This document shows, piece after piece, positions 1 through 12,771 of a DNA stretch of 64,000 bases. This DNA comes from Ctenosaura bakeri. Lineage: Eukaryota; Chordata; Lepidosauria; Squamata; Iguanidae. How positions within the stretch are numbered: position 1 is the stretch's first letter; every line of letters begins with the position of its first letter. The notes below the pieces were generated by a model, which saw only the letters and a program-made list of their open reading frames with translations, ran no database searches and was not told where the DNA came from. A program made the position numbers and the translations under genes. The stretch lies in the NCBI GenBank assembly GCA_948474755.1, contig CAOLHI010000152.1:372001-436000 (forward strand), in the 5' to 3' direction.

Positions 1-1680
1 CATGATTCATGATTAAATGAGTGAATAAAGGATTAGTATTCATTTTAAGTGGATTAAGCTCAGTGTGTGGCCTTGAGCATATCAATTTTTTGTATCTTAA
101 ATGACCTCATAAGATAGTTGTAAAATTAAAAAACACAATGAGCTATTAAAGGAAGGGAAGAGAATAGAAAGAGAGCAAGTAAATAGGTCTATGGAGGACA
201 GCTTGTCAGATAAATTATATCTAATCTTTTAGGAAGGGAAGGACATGCAGAAAAGTTGGAAGATTTCCCAAATTTATGCAAGCATAATAATTTTGTGGAT
301 ATACATGTGTAGATCTAATGAACACTGCAAATTGTCATAATAAATTATAACATTTTATTGGTATTGATCTGGATCTGTTAATGGAATGGCAAAGAAGGCA
401 AAGTTCTATTATTTTCTCTTCTAACTGCAGTCTGCTATACTCCTTCCGAAAACATCAGTCCAGGTGGTTGGAGGACCTTCCCATATCTACAAACTGTACC
501 AATTTGGCAAAGACAGTTTTGATGAACCCTCTGTTGCTCCACTTGTTCAGCTGCTTTTAAAATATTCCAGTCTCTCCACCCAAGTCCCCCTTTGTTTTCA
601 ACTTGCTTCACTTGCTGCAAACTGATATCAAAATGAAAATGTAGCTTGTCCTCAATTAGCTCAGTAGGAAGAAGAGGAGAGGAGAGACAGAATCTTGCCC
701 TTCCCACTAGGCTCAGGCAAAAACAAATCACTGCAGTCTCTCCTGGCCTGTGTATTCTTCCCCATTAATAACTTTTGTCATCTTGACCACATTCTGATAT
801 TCTTTGGCTACGCAAGTTCCAGTCTTCATCTGGGAGTACGCCTTCAAAAAGGTACTGAAGAGAAAAACAACTATAGATCTAAGTTAATAAATTTTGGAGT
901 AAAATATCATGTGTTGCTTCTCATTTCCATTGTACCAACAGTCTCCCTACAGAGTTTAACTTAGCAAATTTTAAAAAATAAAGAATTTTGAACATATTTT
1001 ATTTGGATAAGTTTTTGTAAACTGTAGCCAACATTATTAAATGCATGGAGTTTGACCTGAACAGGCCTCTGCAGGTATATTAGGATGGGAGCAGGCAACA
1101 TAACACATTGTTAGGGACTGATTTACTCATAACATGGAATGTTACATTTTAGAAGGAATTAGAATGGTAGTCCACAAAATAAATCATGGAATTACTATTC
1201 TGTTTCTGTTACCATACCAGAAAGTATTCCATGGTTTACCAAAGCAGCCGATTCAAGCACTGCATCTTGGAAATTCTCAGGAAGAAAATACAAACACAGT
1301 TTACAAATCAATCTGCCACTAGTGCTTTCTTTTCACCCATATGTCTCGGAGCTTTATCTCAGGAGGCAGGTAAATCACATTTACAGGATAAAAGCATCAC
1401 ATCACCACGTTCCTTTTCTGTTGTTCTCCCAAAGGAAAGCATTTCTTTTACAGAGGAGGTTATTAATGGATTAATCTTAATTAATAACCTCCTTTATAAA
1501 AGACACACTTTCCAAATTGTCTCCCACTGGGAAAACAACAGGAGAGGAAGGACATCATGTGATTAGTCCCAGCCAAAGACACTACTATTCTGCTGTAAGA
1601 GTGCTTTACCTGCCCAGTGTGATAAAGCCCTAAGACTACAGTACTATAATCCCCCTGAGAGCTAGTGTGATGCTGCAAGT
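1..1680. other. AT-rich stretch, no gene seen
   Basis: I recognise no gene or repeat here. Open frames at 435-731, 695-964 and 1186-1566 lack domains, repeats or codon bias and look like chance frames. The only structure I noted is a short perfect hairpin at 1454-1493, listed separately. Confidence 0.6.
1454..1493. repeat. Perfect hairpin, 14-bp arms
   Basis: The arm AGGAGGTTATTAAT at 1454-1467 is the exact reverse complement of 1480-1493, with a 12-bp AT-rich loop. No T-run or known element accompanies it. Its function is unknown. Confidence 0.7.
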
Positions 1681-1767
1681 CCACTCTGAACAAATCTTGC
1701 CAAGAAAACCCATGATAGGTTCACCATAAATCAGAAACAACTTGAGGGCACAAAGCAGCAACAACAG
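1681..1767 (+). mobile_element. tRNA-derived SINE, 3' fragment
   Basis: This matches the 3' part of the SINE family seen more fully at 38366-38595 (opposite strand): a CTCTGAACAAATCTTGCCAAG-like block, then a degenerate copy of the AAAACGACTTGAGGGCACA-type end and a CAGCAACAACAG tail. The tRNA-related head with the A and B boxes is missing, so it is 5' truncated, as is usual for retroposed copies. Confidence 0.7.
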
Positions 1768-3481
1768 TCCTCTTGTGCAATTCAGGTGGAGAGAGATTTC
1801 TGGTTTTGTTTTTTTTTCAGATAGTCAGTGCTGCTTCATTTTCAGTATTTGTATGATTCTGGGCAGACAGCTGTTCTGAGCAGTCAGCATTCTCTTTTCT
1901 TTTTCCGATTCCAGCAACAGTTTGTTTCATTTAAGCACAGTGGAAGAGGGCAGAAAAAGCAAACTAAGTTTTTTTTTTAAATAGAATTAACTTTTATGCA
2001 GCTCATTTTGTAAGGAGCTTTATCCTCTCTACCACCACCTTTTCATACTCCTCTCATTTCTCCTTCTCTCATTTTTGTTATTTTCCTCTTTTTTCCTGCT
2101 ATTCTACTCTATACCCCATACAGAGGCAGCCTGGATGAGTCAGACCACACACTGTAAAGATAATAGGCAGAACTCCTGGTATGTTCCATAGAATTACAGC
2201 CCTGACCATTGCAGGAAAGTAAAGTAACAGAGCTCATTACTGGGAAAAGTAACTATTAACCAGAGTAATCAATTTAAAATCAATTGTTTCCTAGACCTGA
2301 ATTTAACTAGTAGAAAAGAGAAATATAAGTGTACGAAGAAACATTTGATATAATGACTAAAACTCATGTGAGATAAGCCTTAACAAATTTGTTACTCTCT
2401 ACATGACCAAGATCCTATGGTCCTCTTTCTCCATTTGATGTATAGCAATACAGTAGGAGTGAGAATCATATGGTCTTCCAGAAGTTGCTGGACAGTAAAT
2501 CTCATCTTGTATAAATCTCATATAAGGAATGTTGAGATTTCTAGTTCAGCAACCTCTGCAATTTTGCATTTAGCTGCCTGTGCAGCTAAGACATTGTCTA
2601 GAACTTAACATTTATGGTGCAGTCAGATAAATTTAATCTGGCCTAATGCTGTATGAAGAGAGGATAATTATATTTAGCTAAAATTAATTGACAGCCTTTT
2701 GAGTGATCCTGGTTTATCTCTGGATTTTAGAAGACAGGCTCTGAAATGCATAGCACGAAATACATGCCATTCACATCATGAAGATTTAAAAGTGAACTTT
2801 TAAAATACATTTAACATTTCTTTTTTCATTTGATGTTGATATCACTTATGGTTTGAAAGTATATCAGTAACACATATGGCTGGTGGCTTCCACAATCAGA
2901 AAAAAACAGTTAAAACTAAAAATAAAGCCAAGATTGAATTTTTTTATCAAAAGCCATTATGCTATAATGACTACAGGTGGGTTAAATTCCTTTTTTAAGT
3001 CAAGCAAAAGGAGGACAATAAGACAATCTTTGCTCACTGACTTTTCTGCTGAATATTTAGATCTCCGAATTTAAAGGTTTCTAATAAAAGACTGCTGCAG
3101 CTACATTTAAGATTAGTGTCACTGTCTCTTCTCACTCAAGGGAAGCTTAAAAGCACTACATATTAAGGTATGAAATTACAATGCATTTAGCATTTATAGC
3201 TCTAGAATGTTTAGAAGAACCATTTATAGTTCTAACTAAAGGTTAGGAATTAGATTGGTTTATATTTATCTTAAATCCCAGATTTTTTTTTCTAAAATGA
3301 GGACCTAATACTTTTTACCACTTTTTCACTTATTTTCTTAGGCTCTGGTTTGAGTGGTTATTAGACAAGAAGCTTATCCAAGTATCTGGGCTTGCCCAAA
3401 GAATTCTATCATGGCTGGGGAAATCTTTTGTAGCCATCCAGGTCTTAAACAAGCTATAGTAAGCAGTTTCTCAATTTGTAC

Positions 3482-3512
<31 letters not shown>
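3482..3512. repeat. (ATC)n microsatellite
   Basis: About ten uninterrupted ATC/CAT units. Confidence 0.95.
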
Positions 3513-3648
3513 TACAAAACAGGGAGTTGGGAGGGATGGAAAGTGGGTGGGGGTGTGCTAGGGAGAAAACAGGAACTTCTATTTAAACTTATCAAAAAAC
3601 TGGAAAATCAAATAATGTGCTAATAAGGAGGAAGGAGAAAGAGAGATT

Positions 3649-3670
3649 GAGAGAGAGAGAGAGAGAGAGA
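3649..3670. repeat. (GA)n microsatellite
   Basis: About eleven GA units, preceded by a purine-rich run. Confidence 0.9.
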
Positions 3671-4377
3671 ATGAGAATTTCCAGATACACTCCTACTGGG
3701 TAACTATCAACTGGGATACAAATTATAGATTAGAAGATTTAATTTGAGTCCCATCCATTTGTTCTCTGTAGAGCTTTTGGCAACCATCTTACAAGGTGGC
3801 AAGACACTGCAGAGTATGTCAAGATGACATTATTGCAAGACAACAGAACCCCTTGGAGTCTCCAGCCTCAGTTTTTAGCACCCTTGATGTGAAAATAATT
3901 TTTTTTTAAAAAATATACAACTCTTCAAAAGCATACAATTTCTTCCACTGACATGAGTAGAAATGAGCTTTTCATTTTTTTTTTTCCTGCTGTAATTAAG
4001 TGCTGAAGTAGTAAATGATTTGCCATGAACCTGAATGTCAGGAATACTTCATTTCTCAGCATGAAAGTAGGATAGAAATCTTACAGTTCAACTCGTTACA
4101 AAGAAAATAAAACTCAGAGTCTTAATATTCTGGACTTAGGAAACATGTGTAATGCTGCAATTCTATACATAACATATGGGGGAAAGCAATATTACTTCCT
4201 CTAGAATTGACTTCTGTACTGCGACTTCTGTAGCTTGTGCTGTAAGCAATTCTATCTTTACACAGAAGAAATTGCCACCATATTCAATGGGGTTATTCCC
4301 TAACAAGTGTACTTAGCATTACAGCATTGAAGAGTAATGCTGTTTTGATGTCTAAGCACAATAGTATGTTGACAAGG

Positions 4378-4842
4378 GCCCTTTCCTCACGGGCCTATTA
4401 AAATGGTGCAGAGCGACCTCCAACAGAGGACTTCTGCACCGTGAAATGGACTGGGGCGGACTACTTTTTGTAGTTCCACACCTCAGTCCACTCTGGAGCG
4501 ACTGGAACTGTTTGCACAGCGTGCTTTTTAAAAACCTCTTTTAAGAGGTTTTTAAAAAGTACGGAGCGCACAACCCCGTCTCGCTCCGTCCCTGCGCTCC
4601 GGTGAAGATTTGCAAGCACGCACTAGTGCATGCCTGCAGATTTGCTGGGGGTGGGCTTTCAGCTGGCGAGCTTCTCCAGTTGGTGGAGAGTCTCCACCAA
4701 CCGGAAGTCACCATTTTGGATGCCGGAGCAGTGCAGAGCAATGAGCTCGCACTGCTCCTCATTCCAACGGACTTGCCCAGACCCACCAAAAAGCCGGTGA
4801 GTAGTGGCAGGGAGCATTCCCCTCGTCACGTGCGGAAAGGGC
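4378..4842 (-). mobile_element. Family A non-autonomous DNA transposon, copy 1
   Basis: The ends are inverted: GCCCTTTCC at the left and GGAAAGGGC at the right. The body matches the copies at 13375 and 22266 in reverse orientation. Shared parts are a hairpin at 4405-4440 (GGTGCAG pairing with CTGCACC), a second hairpin at 4447-4490, a central TTTTTAAAAACCTC inverted pair near 4527-4559, and a GC-rich segment resembling the CATGCCTGCAGAT block. No 5-bp target-site duplication is visible here (flanks CAAGG and CTATG), unlike two other copies. It encodes no transposase; open frames on both strands are by-products of the GC-rich palindromic sequence. Confidence 0.8.
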
Positions 4843-7800
4843 CTATGTGATTTGTTTCATTTTTCTACACTGTAACTTTGGAAGTCTCATCAGCCTACTT
4901 GTCTCTCTTCAATCTATGGAGAAAATGTATACAGAAAAGGAAGAAAAAAATAAAAAAATATTAATAATACAAGGTTACAGCGATCTCTGCTTTACTTGTT
5001 TTCTTATCTCCAATAAATTATAGATGTATTTTTTTCCCCATGTCTCACTTTTCTCTGTCTAGTGAAGCTTCCACTGCCTTTGGAAATATGTTTGATTTCT
5101 TCTTCTCACAAGGTCATTTGAGGATTTCACATACTACAAAAGTTGCAGTGAAGAGTAAGAAAACAATACATCCACCTGATATTTTCCAAAACATCTCCAG
5201 TTGTCCTAGTATAGATTGGGATCTTGTGCTTACTGCTGCTAGTTCTGTGTTCTCTAAAGAAAGTTCCATTCCCATCAGTGAAAAGGGAGAAAGAGACTTT
5301 AATGCTTTCCTCTGCTCCCTGCAGCCACTAATGCAATATGAAAATCTGTTCCTCTGAGGTCTAAAAAGTGAGGAATGGTTTGCAAGGGAAATGGAGATTG
5401 ACAAAAATTATCTTTCTTCTTTTTCTGATTACATGGAGGCAATAGAATAAGTGTTTCCCATTCAACTGGTATCCTCAGCAAGGGATGCTATTATCTGGGA
5501 AACATTAGTATGACTGGTCCTGTCTACTTGGTATTATTCATCCACAACCCTACAGCATGGGATCACCACACAGAGAGCAGTAGTTCATGTGATGTAAAAG
5601 AGGCCACTGTAGAAGATAAGTATTTTCCCTTGATGATAGGAAGATGGATATTTGCTCTCTGTTTCTAATAAAAACAAGCCAAGAAACCAGAATTATTTAT
5701 TTAAGCAAACATATTATAGCCACTACAACAAAGGAATGTTGTAATACTTACAAAGCTGTGCTTTCAAACTTAATGGTACACTCACCACAAAAGCCATCAT
5801 TTGCAATAGACTTGAACAAGAAAATAAGTGCCTTTATCAATTTCATGTGTATCTTTGTCACATGAAACCAGTGTTCAATCCCAGAAACTCAGCATTTGAA
5901 TTTGTATTTAAGTCTTTTTGTCAGAAGCCTATTAAATAAACTAAAGCATGAATAAATAATTTTAAAATTTCTTTATTCACCGAGTCTTATATTATATAGG
6001 AGCTTGAATAAAAATGATGAAAAAATGATACAAAAAGTGAAGATAGATATTTTAGCAAGTAACAATGGTAATGCATATTTAACAGCTTATATTTCACTAT
6101 TTTTCACAGCCCAAAATTTCTGCTACCATCAAAGCATATCCAATAAAAGAATTCAAGACACATTAATTTTTAAGTGATAAAACCTGTTGGCTAGTCCTTA
6201 ATTTATATCAATAAAGCATTTTAAAAATGAAAAAGCGGGACAACAATTTATACTTAACTATCTTGTCCTACAATTGAAATGTTATACAAAAGTGTTCATT
6301 TAAAGAAATATATTTCTAGAACATGGACCATTAGTACCTTGCTTGTCTAATTTGCTCTTTAGGGACAATGATATATGCTGTTTCAGTTTCAAGTGAAGTA
6401 CATAAAATGAAATTATATTCTTATATACACTAATGATTACGGACAGGCTGTACTCTCCACACACAGGAGTATTAATAGTCTTTTTAGTACAAAGCTCATG
6501 CTGGGAGCATAATTCACCAGTAATCTTCACTGTGCATTATGATGTTTGTCTAACTGTGGTGATGCAGTGCTATGACATGAAGAATCTGATCCTGTTTTTT
6601 ACAGTGTTCATATTGGAACCTAGAAATGCCTCAACTATTTGAAGTCTTTTAAATGAAATAACTCATCCAAATGCTACTCATTAGACTAAAATAAATCAGA
6701 AAGTATAACATGTACATTCATCACTATATAGGTACGGGAACACTCGTATGTTAAACATCACTGAAACAGATTTAATAAACATTCCAGTTATTTCCATAGA
6801 ATGCATAACTAGATAAATGTGCCTAGTCTTACAGCACCTGAGTTCAATGGGAGTCATTTCTAACTAAGGATGGATAGGGATCATAGCTTTAATATATGAA
6901 CTGTTTTAGAAGTTACCTTGAAGCAGCGCATGTTCCCATGATACAGATTTACTCTAAGCCTCCCACATCTCTTATGCATTCTATATACTGAAAATGTAGC
7001 CACATCACTCTGTGTAACACATATCAGCAACTCTTCATTATCGCTATTTCATGGGTTACACACCCTCATATTTTCTATTTTATTTCATTATTTATATATA
7101 TTATAGGATATTATTCTAACTTTCATTAATGAGGACTTCCATTAATAATTTCATTAATATTAACTTGACAACTACTTTAGTACTGATAATTTAAACCAAC
7201 TTTGATAGAGGGTCCATGGGCTTTAGGAGAGCTTTCTCAAAACAGCATCTAATTTTGTTCTTCAGAAAGATGAGTATTTGATAAATGAGTCTTGTTTAGC
7301 TGCTTTCTTAAAAGCCATCTGTCCTTTATAATTGCTATCGAAATAACAAAGATGGTATCAGATGTTTCAACAGTTGACATAGCTTCATTAGGCATTCAAT
7401 TGTCCTCTTCTTTCATATACACACAATACTGTAGAAGTGTAAACTGAAGAAACAGATTTTTTTCTTTTAAAAAAAATGGAGTAAAGGGCAAAAATTGCCT
7501 AATAAGAAACACAGAGATACAAAAATACAGATAATAGTTTGTGTATACGGAAGAAGCAAGAAGATTTGAAACTGAGGAAATTTCTGTAAGGAATGACAGG
7601 ATTCAATGAAATTTGAATTGAAAGATCTAAAAAAAGAGGCTGCTTAAAGTAATGTTAATAATAAGAATATGAACACACACACACCAAAAAAAACAAGGAA
7701 AAGAAAGTGAATTCAAATAGGTTTCATTTTAACACTTCTTAGCACTTTCAGGGGGGAAACGTGGAAATAACATAAGAACTAGCCAACATATCAAAGGATA
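4843..7800. other. AT-rich stretch, nothing recognised
   Basis: No gene, clear repeat or RNA is seen. The 105-codon open frame at 5040-5357 has no domain, hydrophobic segment or repeated motif that I recognise and no second exon candidate near it; I treat it as chance. Confidence 0.55.
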
Positions 7801-8480
7801 TGGAAATCAAGTCCAGTAAGGAATATCTGGGGCAAGTGAGTATGTTTCATCTGGAAAACAGAGGACTGGAAGGTGATATGATAGCAATCTTAAATGGAAT
7901 GGAAGATGGAGAGAGCCTGTTTTCTGTTGCTCCAGAGGGTAGCAGCCAAACCAGTGGATTCAAATGAAAAGAAATGAGAGAACAACTAAATATAAGGAGG
8001 AACATTCTAACAGTAAGAACTGTTGGGTACTGAAACAGTGAGAGAGAAAGCACAGGAGGTACCAAAACCCAAATTGAGCAGGACTGTATGAACAGAAACA
8101 TGCATTCAAAATATATACAACATAAAGAATACTATAGGTATGTATGTCCTTGGTTTTAATGCCCATGGTGCTTTCTCTACTACCATCCCTGTCGTCGTCA
8201 CCATCATCACCCTATAATTTTTATTTGTTACCCATCCCTCCCCAAGACTCTACCTATCTAAAAAATATGTTGTTGTTGTTGTTGTTGTTGTTGTTACTGT
8301 TGTTGTTGCTGCTGTTGTTTCCGACACTGGAATAGACCACTTCAGAAAGTGGTTGACTCGGCTTCACTACAGACTTTTAAAGAAGGGTTGAATAGCTACC
8401 TGTCAAGGATTTTAACCAGGCATTACTGCTCTCATAAAATGTGCTTTAGGATTAGGAGGCAGACCTGAATCATTCATCCC
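7801..8480 (+). mobile_element. Old CR1 LINE remnant, interrupted
   Basis: 7801-8120 matches the end of a CR1-type reverse-transcriptase frame and start of the 3' region, by comparison with the better copy at 27950-28830: AGAGGACTGGAAGGTGATAT, then GTTGCTCCAGAGGGTAGCA, then GGAGGAACATTCTAACAGTA. 8330-8480 continues with the downstream CR1 part (CACTTCAGAAAGTGGTTGAC, GGGTTGAATAGCTACCTGTC). Between them, at about 8180-8330, lies a foreign block: a LINE-type 3' terminus on the minus strand followed by a GTT-rich microsatellite. Many frame breaks make this an old, dead copy. Confidence 0.65.
8180..8325 (-). mobile_element. LINE 3'-terminal fragment with GTT microsatellite
   Basis: TTTTTATTTGTTACCCATCC and CTCCCCAAGACTC match the block at 32889-32945 and resemble the one near 27180, which I read as the extreme 3' end of an L2-like LINE on the minus strand. 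A (GTT)n tract with interruptions occupies about 8267-8318. It sits inside the CR1 remnant and is therefore younger than it. Confidence 0.5.
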
Positions 8481-9448
8481 CACTGCCCCTTTCTGTAACC
8501 TGCTGATACATTGACTTCTTATCAAGTGTAGTCAGCCACACTACAGAGAGAAATCCCATTCCCCTAGCAACAATGCTGCTACATTCCTTTCCACTTCTCT
8601 CTCTTCCTTCCTCCTTTTTATGCTGTAAAAGTCTAACATTGCTACATCCTTGTAAACGCTTCTTCACTAGTGTTCCATAAAAACTGAACCTATGAAGACA
8701 GCCGTATGTGAATCTAATGTTCATATCTACTTAATAATGAAGTTTTATTGTTAACACTGCGATGTTGCAGTTGTCATCACTCTGCTGATGGCTTTGCACA
8801 CTATGGAAAAAGATGTTCCAGCTTTGTTTTTCATAGAATTAAACCAGTCCTCTCCCAGTCTGCTTTCAGGTATTCCTTTCTGAGGGGAAAAAAGCCCACA
8901 ATGGACAAAGTATTCTATGCAAAATTCAGCCAGAGATGAAATCTCAGCCCTAATAGCTCAATCTTTACTCTGAAAGGTTAATTATAATTTGATTGGAATG
9001 TTCCAGAATTAAATATCTAAGCTCACTGAATAGCAATACATATCTAAAATTAGCTATCTTTCTTTTTTATGACAGTTCCTTAGTTACATACAAATTAGCC
9101 TGATTAGACCTGCAAGGTTTAAAACCTAAATCTGTGCACTTGAATCGCCTTTGTTAATTCTAGCACTAATAAAAGATTGTATCACCCTCCTATTGTCTAT
9201 GTACAATGTAAATAATAATTTTTACAAAAGACTTGTCACACCCACAGATTCCTTATAAAGTTGATCACATGGTTTAACCCATTACTTTAAATACATATAT
9301 TTCACTTAGAATGATGCTTTAACAGTCCAAGAGTCAAACTATGTCTCACAAACCATAATAATGGGTAAGCAATAATTTGGCATGACTGCCTGTCTGTGTG
9401 GACCTTCTTTCTTCCACAGTGCAGAGAGAAATTGTATATCCACACCAT
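8481..9448. other. Nothing recognised
   Basis: AT-rich sequence without a recognisable gene or interspersed repeat. Confidence 0.5.
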
Positions 9449-9648
9449 GGGCCTTTCCATACTACACTGTTCTAATAGTGCTATTATTCCACTTTCAACA
9501 TTCTGTGGATTTTCTTTGTAGTTTACTGAAGCCATTTAAGATTCTGGTTGAGGATCTTAAATGCCCCTCCCTAAACTGCAAACTCTAGGAATTCATAGGA
9601 TGTTAAAAGTGGAATAATAGCACTATAACAGTGTAGTGTGGAAAGGCC
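9449..9648. mobile_element. Family B short palindromic transposon, copy 1
   Basis: A 200-bp element whose halves are near inverted copies. The left end reads GGGCCTTTCCATACTACACT then ATAGTGCTATTATTCCACTT; the right end carries the reverse complement (AAGTGGAATAATAGCACTAT, then AGTGTAGTGTGGAAAGGCCC). The middle reads TTTGTAGTTTACTGAAGCC and CCCTCCCTAAACTGCAAACT, as in copies at 55318 and 55720. No target-site duplication is evident here. The terminal GGCCTTTCC resembles family A. It has no coding capacity. Confidence 0.85.
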
Positions 9649-9687
9649 CTAAAACAAATTGTCAGACAAATAAATCTCTTGAGATGC

Positions 9688-9818
9688 AGTGGGCACCTGT
9701 AGATTTCCAAAATTTGTTGGAATAAAAATACTGTAATTCCTGAATATTAGCTATGATGGCTGGGTCTTATGGGCATTGTAGGCCAAAACATCTGGACAAC
9801 CACAGTAGCCTGCCAGAG
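9688..9818. mobile_element. Palindromic hAT-like short repeat
   Basis: Near-palindromic: the left part includes a degenerate CCAAAATTTGTTGGAATAA block and the right part ATTGTAGGCCAAAACATCTG, around a GATGGCTGGG centre. The pattern (ACATCTGG with ACTACAATTCCCA-type blocks) resembles a widespread amniote short palindromic element that I recall as hAT-like. The name is from memory; the palindromic layout is visible. Confidence 0.5.
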
Positions 9819-10454
9819 TATTAAGAGATCTTGAGGTTTCATTTCAAGACTGATTCATGGACCAGTTCAGGAACTGCCAAGGTTATTGGTTTGCACTGTG
9901 AGGTGACTGAGATTACAATAATTCCCACCAATATTATCCCAGAATGATGGCTCTAGGGTGGTATTTGGCATAGTATAGAGCCACCTGATGTCCCAATGTT
10001 TACTGTGCCAAACTCATTTTAAGCCACTGTCAGCCCATGCTTAGTCTTGGCTCCCACAATCCATCCAACTCTATGATGAAGGAACAAATCAGAAATTCTT
10101 TCCTTCCATGTTTCCAGATCTTCCTTTAGTCCTTTGAGTGCATCTGCCTAGCACTTCCTGAGCTACAGTTAAGTGTACAAAGCTTTACCAAGGTGTAGAA
10201 AAGGAAAAAAAAATTTTTTTTCCATGACTGCTTACATACGGAGATGTTCTTTCGTTTCAGACAAGTAGATTCAATTTACCAAATGAAAAGTCACAAACAT
10301 TTGACTGAGCTCCGACATAATTCTAGCAGTGTTTCAAAAAACTTTGTGGTCTAGTTCACACAGAGAGGGAATGTAAACACTAGTTATAGTTCATAGTTCA
10401 TAGTCATAGTTCAGAGGGACTCTCATGATTGAATGCTCTTCCAAAACAAAGACA

Positions 10455-10482
10455 AAACAACAACAACAACAACAACAACAAA
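10455..10482. repeat. (CAA)n microsatellite
   Basis: About nine CAA units. Confidence 0.9.
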
Positions 10483-10779
10483 GTAAAGCTTATCTGACAA
10501 TAGGAGGCTAGATATAGAAGGAAGATTTCTATCCTAGTCTTTTTTCTAATATATGCTAACATTTTGGTATGTATTAAGGTTTTCTTTTCCTTCATGGGAA
10601 AGTTCTCAGTCATGCAATTGTTGATCTGTAGTCAGAAACAAAATAGTAGCAATTTTTGTCAGATCATCTATTGTATGTGAAATCCAGGCCACTAATATTT
10701 TTCAAAGCATTCTCTTCTGAAAATATTATCCCACTGAGACTGCATGCTAGTCTTATATTTTAATAAATGGTAATTGAGA

Positions 10780-10852
10780 AGCAGTGTGGTGTAGTGGTTT
10801 GTGTGTTGGATGTTCACAGCCCCAGAAAACCCTGTGACAACAACAACAACAA
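10780..10852 (+). mobile_element. tRNA-derived SINE with internal deletion
   Basis: The head (GCAGTGTGGTGTAGTGGTTT, then GTGTGTTGGA) carries the tRNA A-box-like region. It then jumps directly to the 3' part (CAGAAAACCCTGTGACAACA) and a (CAA)n tail. The B box and SINE body are missing, so this is an internally deleted copy. Confidence 0.7.
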
Positions 10853-12111
10853 TTCCAACAAGAAAAAAAATGCAGATACTCAAAGGAATTCCCATCTTGA
10901 TTAACCCTGTATGTGTGACTGATGTGAGCTCCCAATAATTTATAGTACCATTGTCCTATAGTGCAGTGTTCTTGTTTCCACCCATCTCATATGACAATGT
11001 CATTTCATTCTATCCAGCTTAAAGCCAACACAAAAAAGTCAAGCCACTGATCTTACTGTAAACATCTGCACAGTGAGCAAGGAAGAAGGAGGTTTCAGGC
11101 CAGCCCTTGTACTGGTAGCCATCTCTAGAAAATATTAGACACAAGCTGTTGAAAAAACATCTCCACAACCAGTTGGTCTGGACCTATCCAGATATCTGCT
11201 GACCATTCACCAACTGTGTTGCCACTCACCAACAACTGAAGCTTTCTTCACTCTTCAGTTTTGTTCAGTGATGACTTTATGTACCACCATGTTTATCTAC
11301 GCAGATTATTACCCTCTACAAATAGATAACTAGAATTAATTTAATTATTCAATGATTTTATACTCCTCTTCCATTTAATTCCACATTTCATCCCTCGGTG
11401 TCATAATTTTCTCTCTGATTACTGTTTTCTCTATGGACAAATAATATGACTTAGGAATGTCATGGGAATTCATTTTAATTTGAATGTTTCCTTTTTATGG
11501 TCACATACATCATACCAGCATGTTTTTTTCTAGTTTTTATATGTATAATCAACATTTATTTTCTAGTTTTGATTTTATATTTATATTGCCTTTTTGAATC
11601 CAAAATTTCTATACAAGTATGATTAGGGGGAGTCTTAGAAGCCTGCAGCTGAGATAGACTGCAAATAACTGAGATTAACACAGAACCTGCAATAGCAGCA
11701 GTTGGGTTTCACTGAAAAGGTAATGTATATAATCTCTGAATTCAAAGCTATAATTGGTATTTGTGTACAATGTGTGAATTAATTTTTTTTAAATGAATGT
11801 AACCTAAGTGCTTAAATATGACACACAAAAGAATGTTTATTCAAAGCCATTATTACTTGGTTATTTGGTATGCGAGGTATGAAAGTTTCTAACTTGTATT
11901 TTTGATCAGTCTACATTTATTTTATTTAACTACATGTATTAATCTGTACAATAATGCAAGAATGCACATGTCACCAATTTTTCCAGCATTCTGGAATACA
12001 ACCAGACCTTGAGATCATAGCCTGAATTTAAATCTTCCCAGAAGCATAAGTTGGCATATTTGAGTTTGTGGCTGGGATCCTGTTTGTGACTTTCACTGGT
12101 GTAAGTGTCCA

Positions 12112-12185
12112 TTGTTATTGTTGTGTGCCTTCAAGTCATTTGAGATTTATGGTGACCCTAAGGTGAATCTATCACAGGATTTTTT
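12112..12185 (-). mobile_element. tRNA-derived SINE 3' fragment
   Basis: TTGTTGTGTGCCTTCAAGTC, then TTTATGGTGACCCTAAGGTG, is the reverse complement of the SINE 3' end. Similarity ends near 12185, before the tRNA-like head, consistent with 5' truncation. Confidence 0.75.
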
Positions 12186-12284
12186 GGGGGGTTGGGAGTG
12201 TGTGGAACTGTGTCTCCATCAGAAGCTGGGTAGTTTTATCTCCTGATAATATGAGCTATACTTCTATCTCTTTCATTACTGCAA

Positions 12285-12289
12285 CACTG
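12285..12289. repeat. 5-bp target-site duplication CACTG
   Basis: CACTG directly precedes the family A copy and is repeated at 12772-12776 directly after it. Confidence 0.8.
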
Positions 12290-12771
12290 GACATTTCCGC
12301 ACGAGGTGAGGGAATCGCTACGTGCCATTAGTTACCACTTCTTCTGGGTCTGCAGTAATGCGGACTCTCCCTTAAGCCCTTCTGCAGGGCTCCTCCATTT
12401 GGTCCAGGATGAATTGGAGCAGTGCGAGGTCTTAGATCTGCACTGCTCCGGCTGACAAAATGGTGGCTTCCGGTTGTTTCCGGGTCCAGACCAACCGCTG
12501 AAGCTCACCATGCCTGCAGCCCGCCCTCTGCAGATTGCAGGCTCGCATTGGTGTGAACCTGCACATCTGCACAAGTAAGCAGGAAAATAAAAGTAAATAA
12601 ATAAAAGACCGGTTTTCTTCTGTTCTTCAAAAAGTTTGAATTGGGGGTGTTTCAGAGCGGACTGAGGTGTGGAACTAAGGTAAATAGTCTGGACCTAGTC
12701 CACTCCAAGGTGCAGACGACCTCCATGATAGGACGCACTGGTACGTTCTAATTCCCTCGTGCAGAAAGGGC
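12290..12771 (+). mobile_element. Family A non-autonomous DNA transposon, diverged copy 2
   Basis: The ends GACATTTCCGCACGAG and CTCGTGCAGAAAGGGC are inverted repeats, flanked on both sides by CACTG. The internal plan matches other copies: an AAAATGGTGGCTTCCGGTTG block, a GCCCGCCCTCTGCAGAT block, and a GGACTGAGGTGTGGAACTA region pairing with CCTAGTCC to form the conserved hairpin near 12659-12701. The centre differs (AAAATAAAAGTAAATAAATA), suggesting a subfamily. No coding capacity is visible. Confidence 0.75.

Larger units (their letters stand above)
1768..4377. other. Unannotated AT-rich stretch
   Basis: No coding region is recognisable. It holds two microsatellites (3482-3512 and 3649-3670). 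A segment at about 4141-4330 weakly resembles an old palindromic interspersed repeat but is too diverged to call. Confidence 0.55.
9819..12111. other. Mostly unannotated stretch
   Basis: No gene is seen. It includes a (CAA)n microsatellite at 10455-10482 and a rearranged SINE at 10780-10852; the rest is unrecognised AT-rich sequence. Confidence 0.5.

Noticed and set aside
4141..4330. Possible old palindromic interspersed repeat (CAATTCTATACAT at the left, ATTCAATGGGG at the right)
   Set aside because: Similarity to the copies at 32455 and 42110 is too weak and broken by unrelated sequence to support a call.
5040..5357. 105-codon open frame starting MSHFSLSSEAST
   Set aside because: No recognisable domain, no supporting splice structure, and about as expected for chance in 64 kb of AT-rich DNA.
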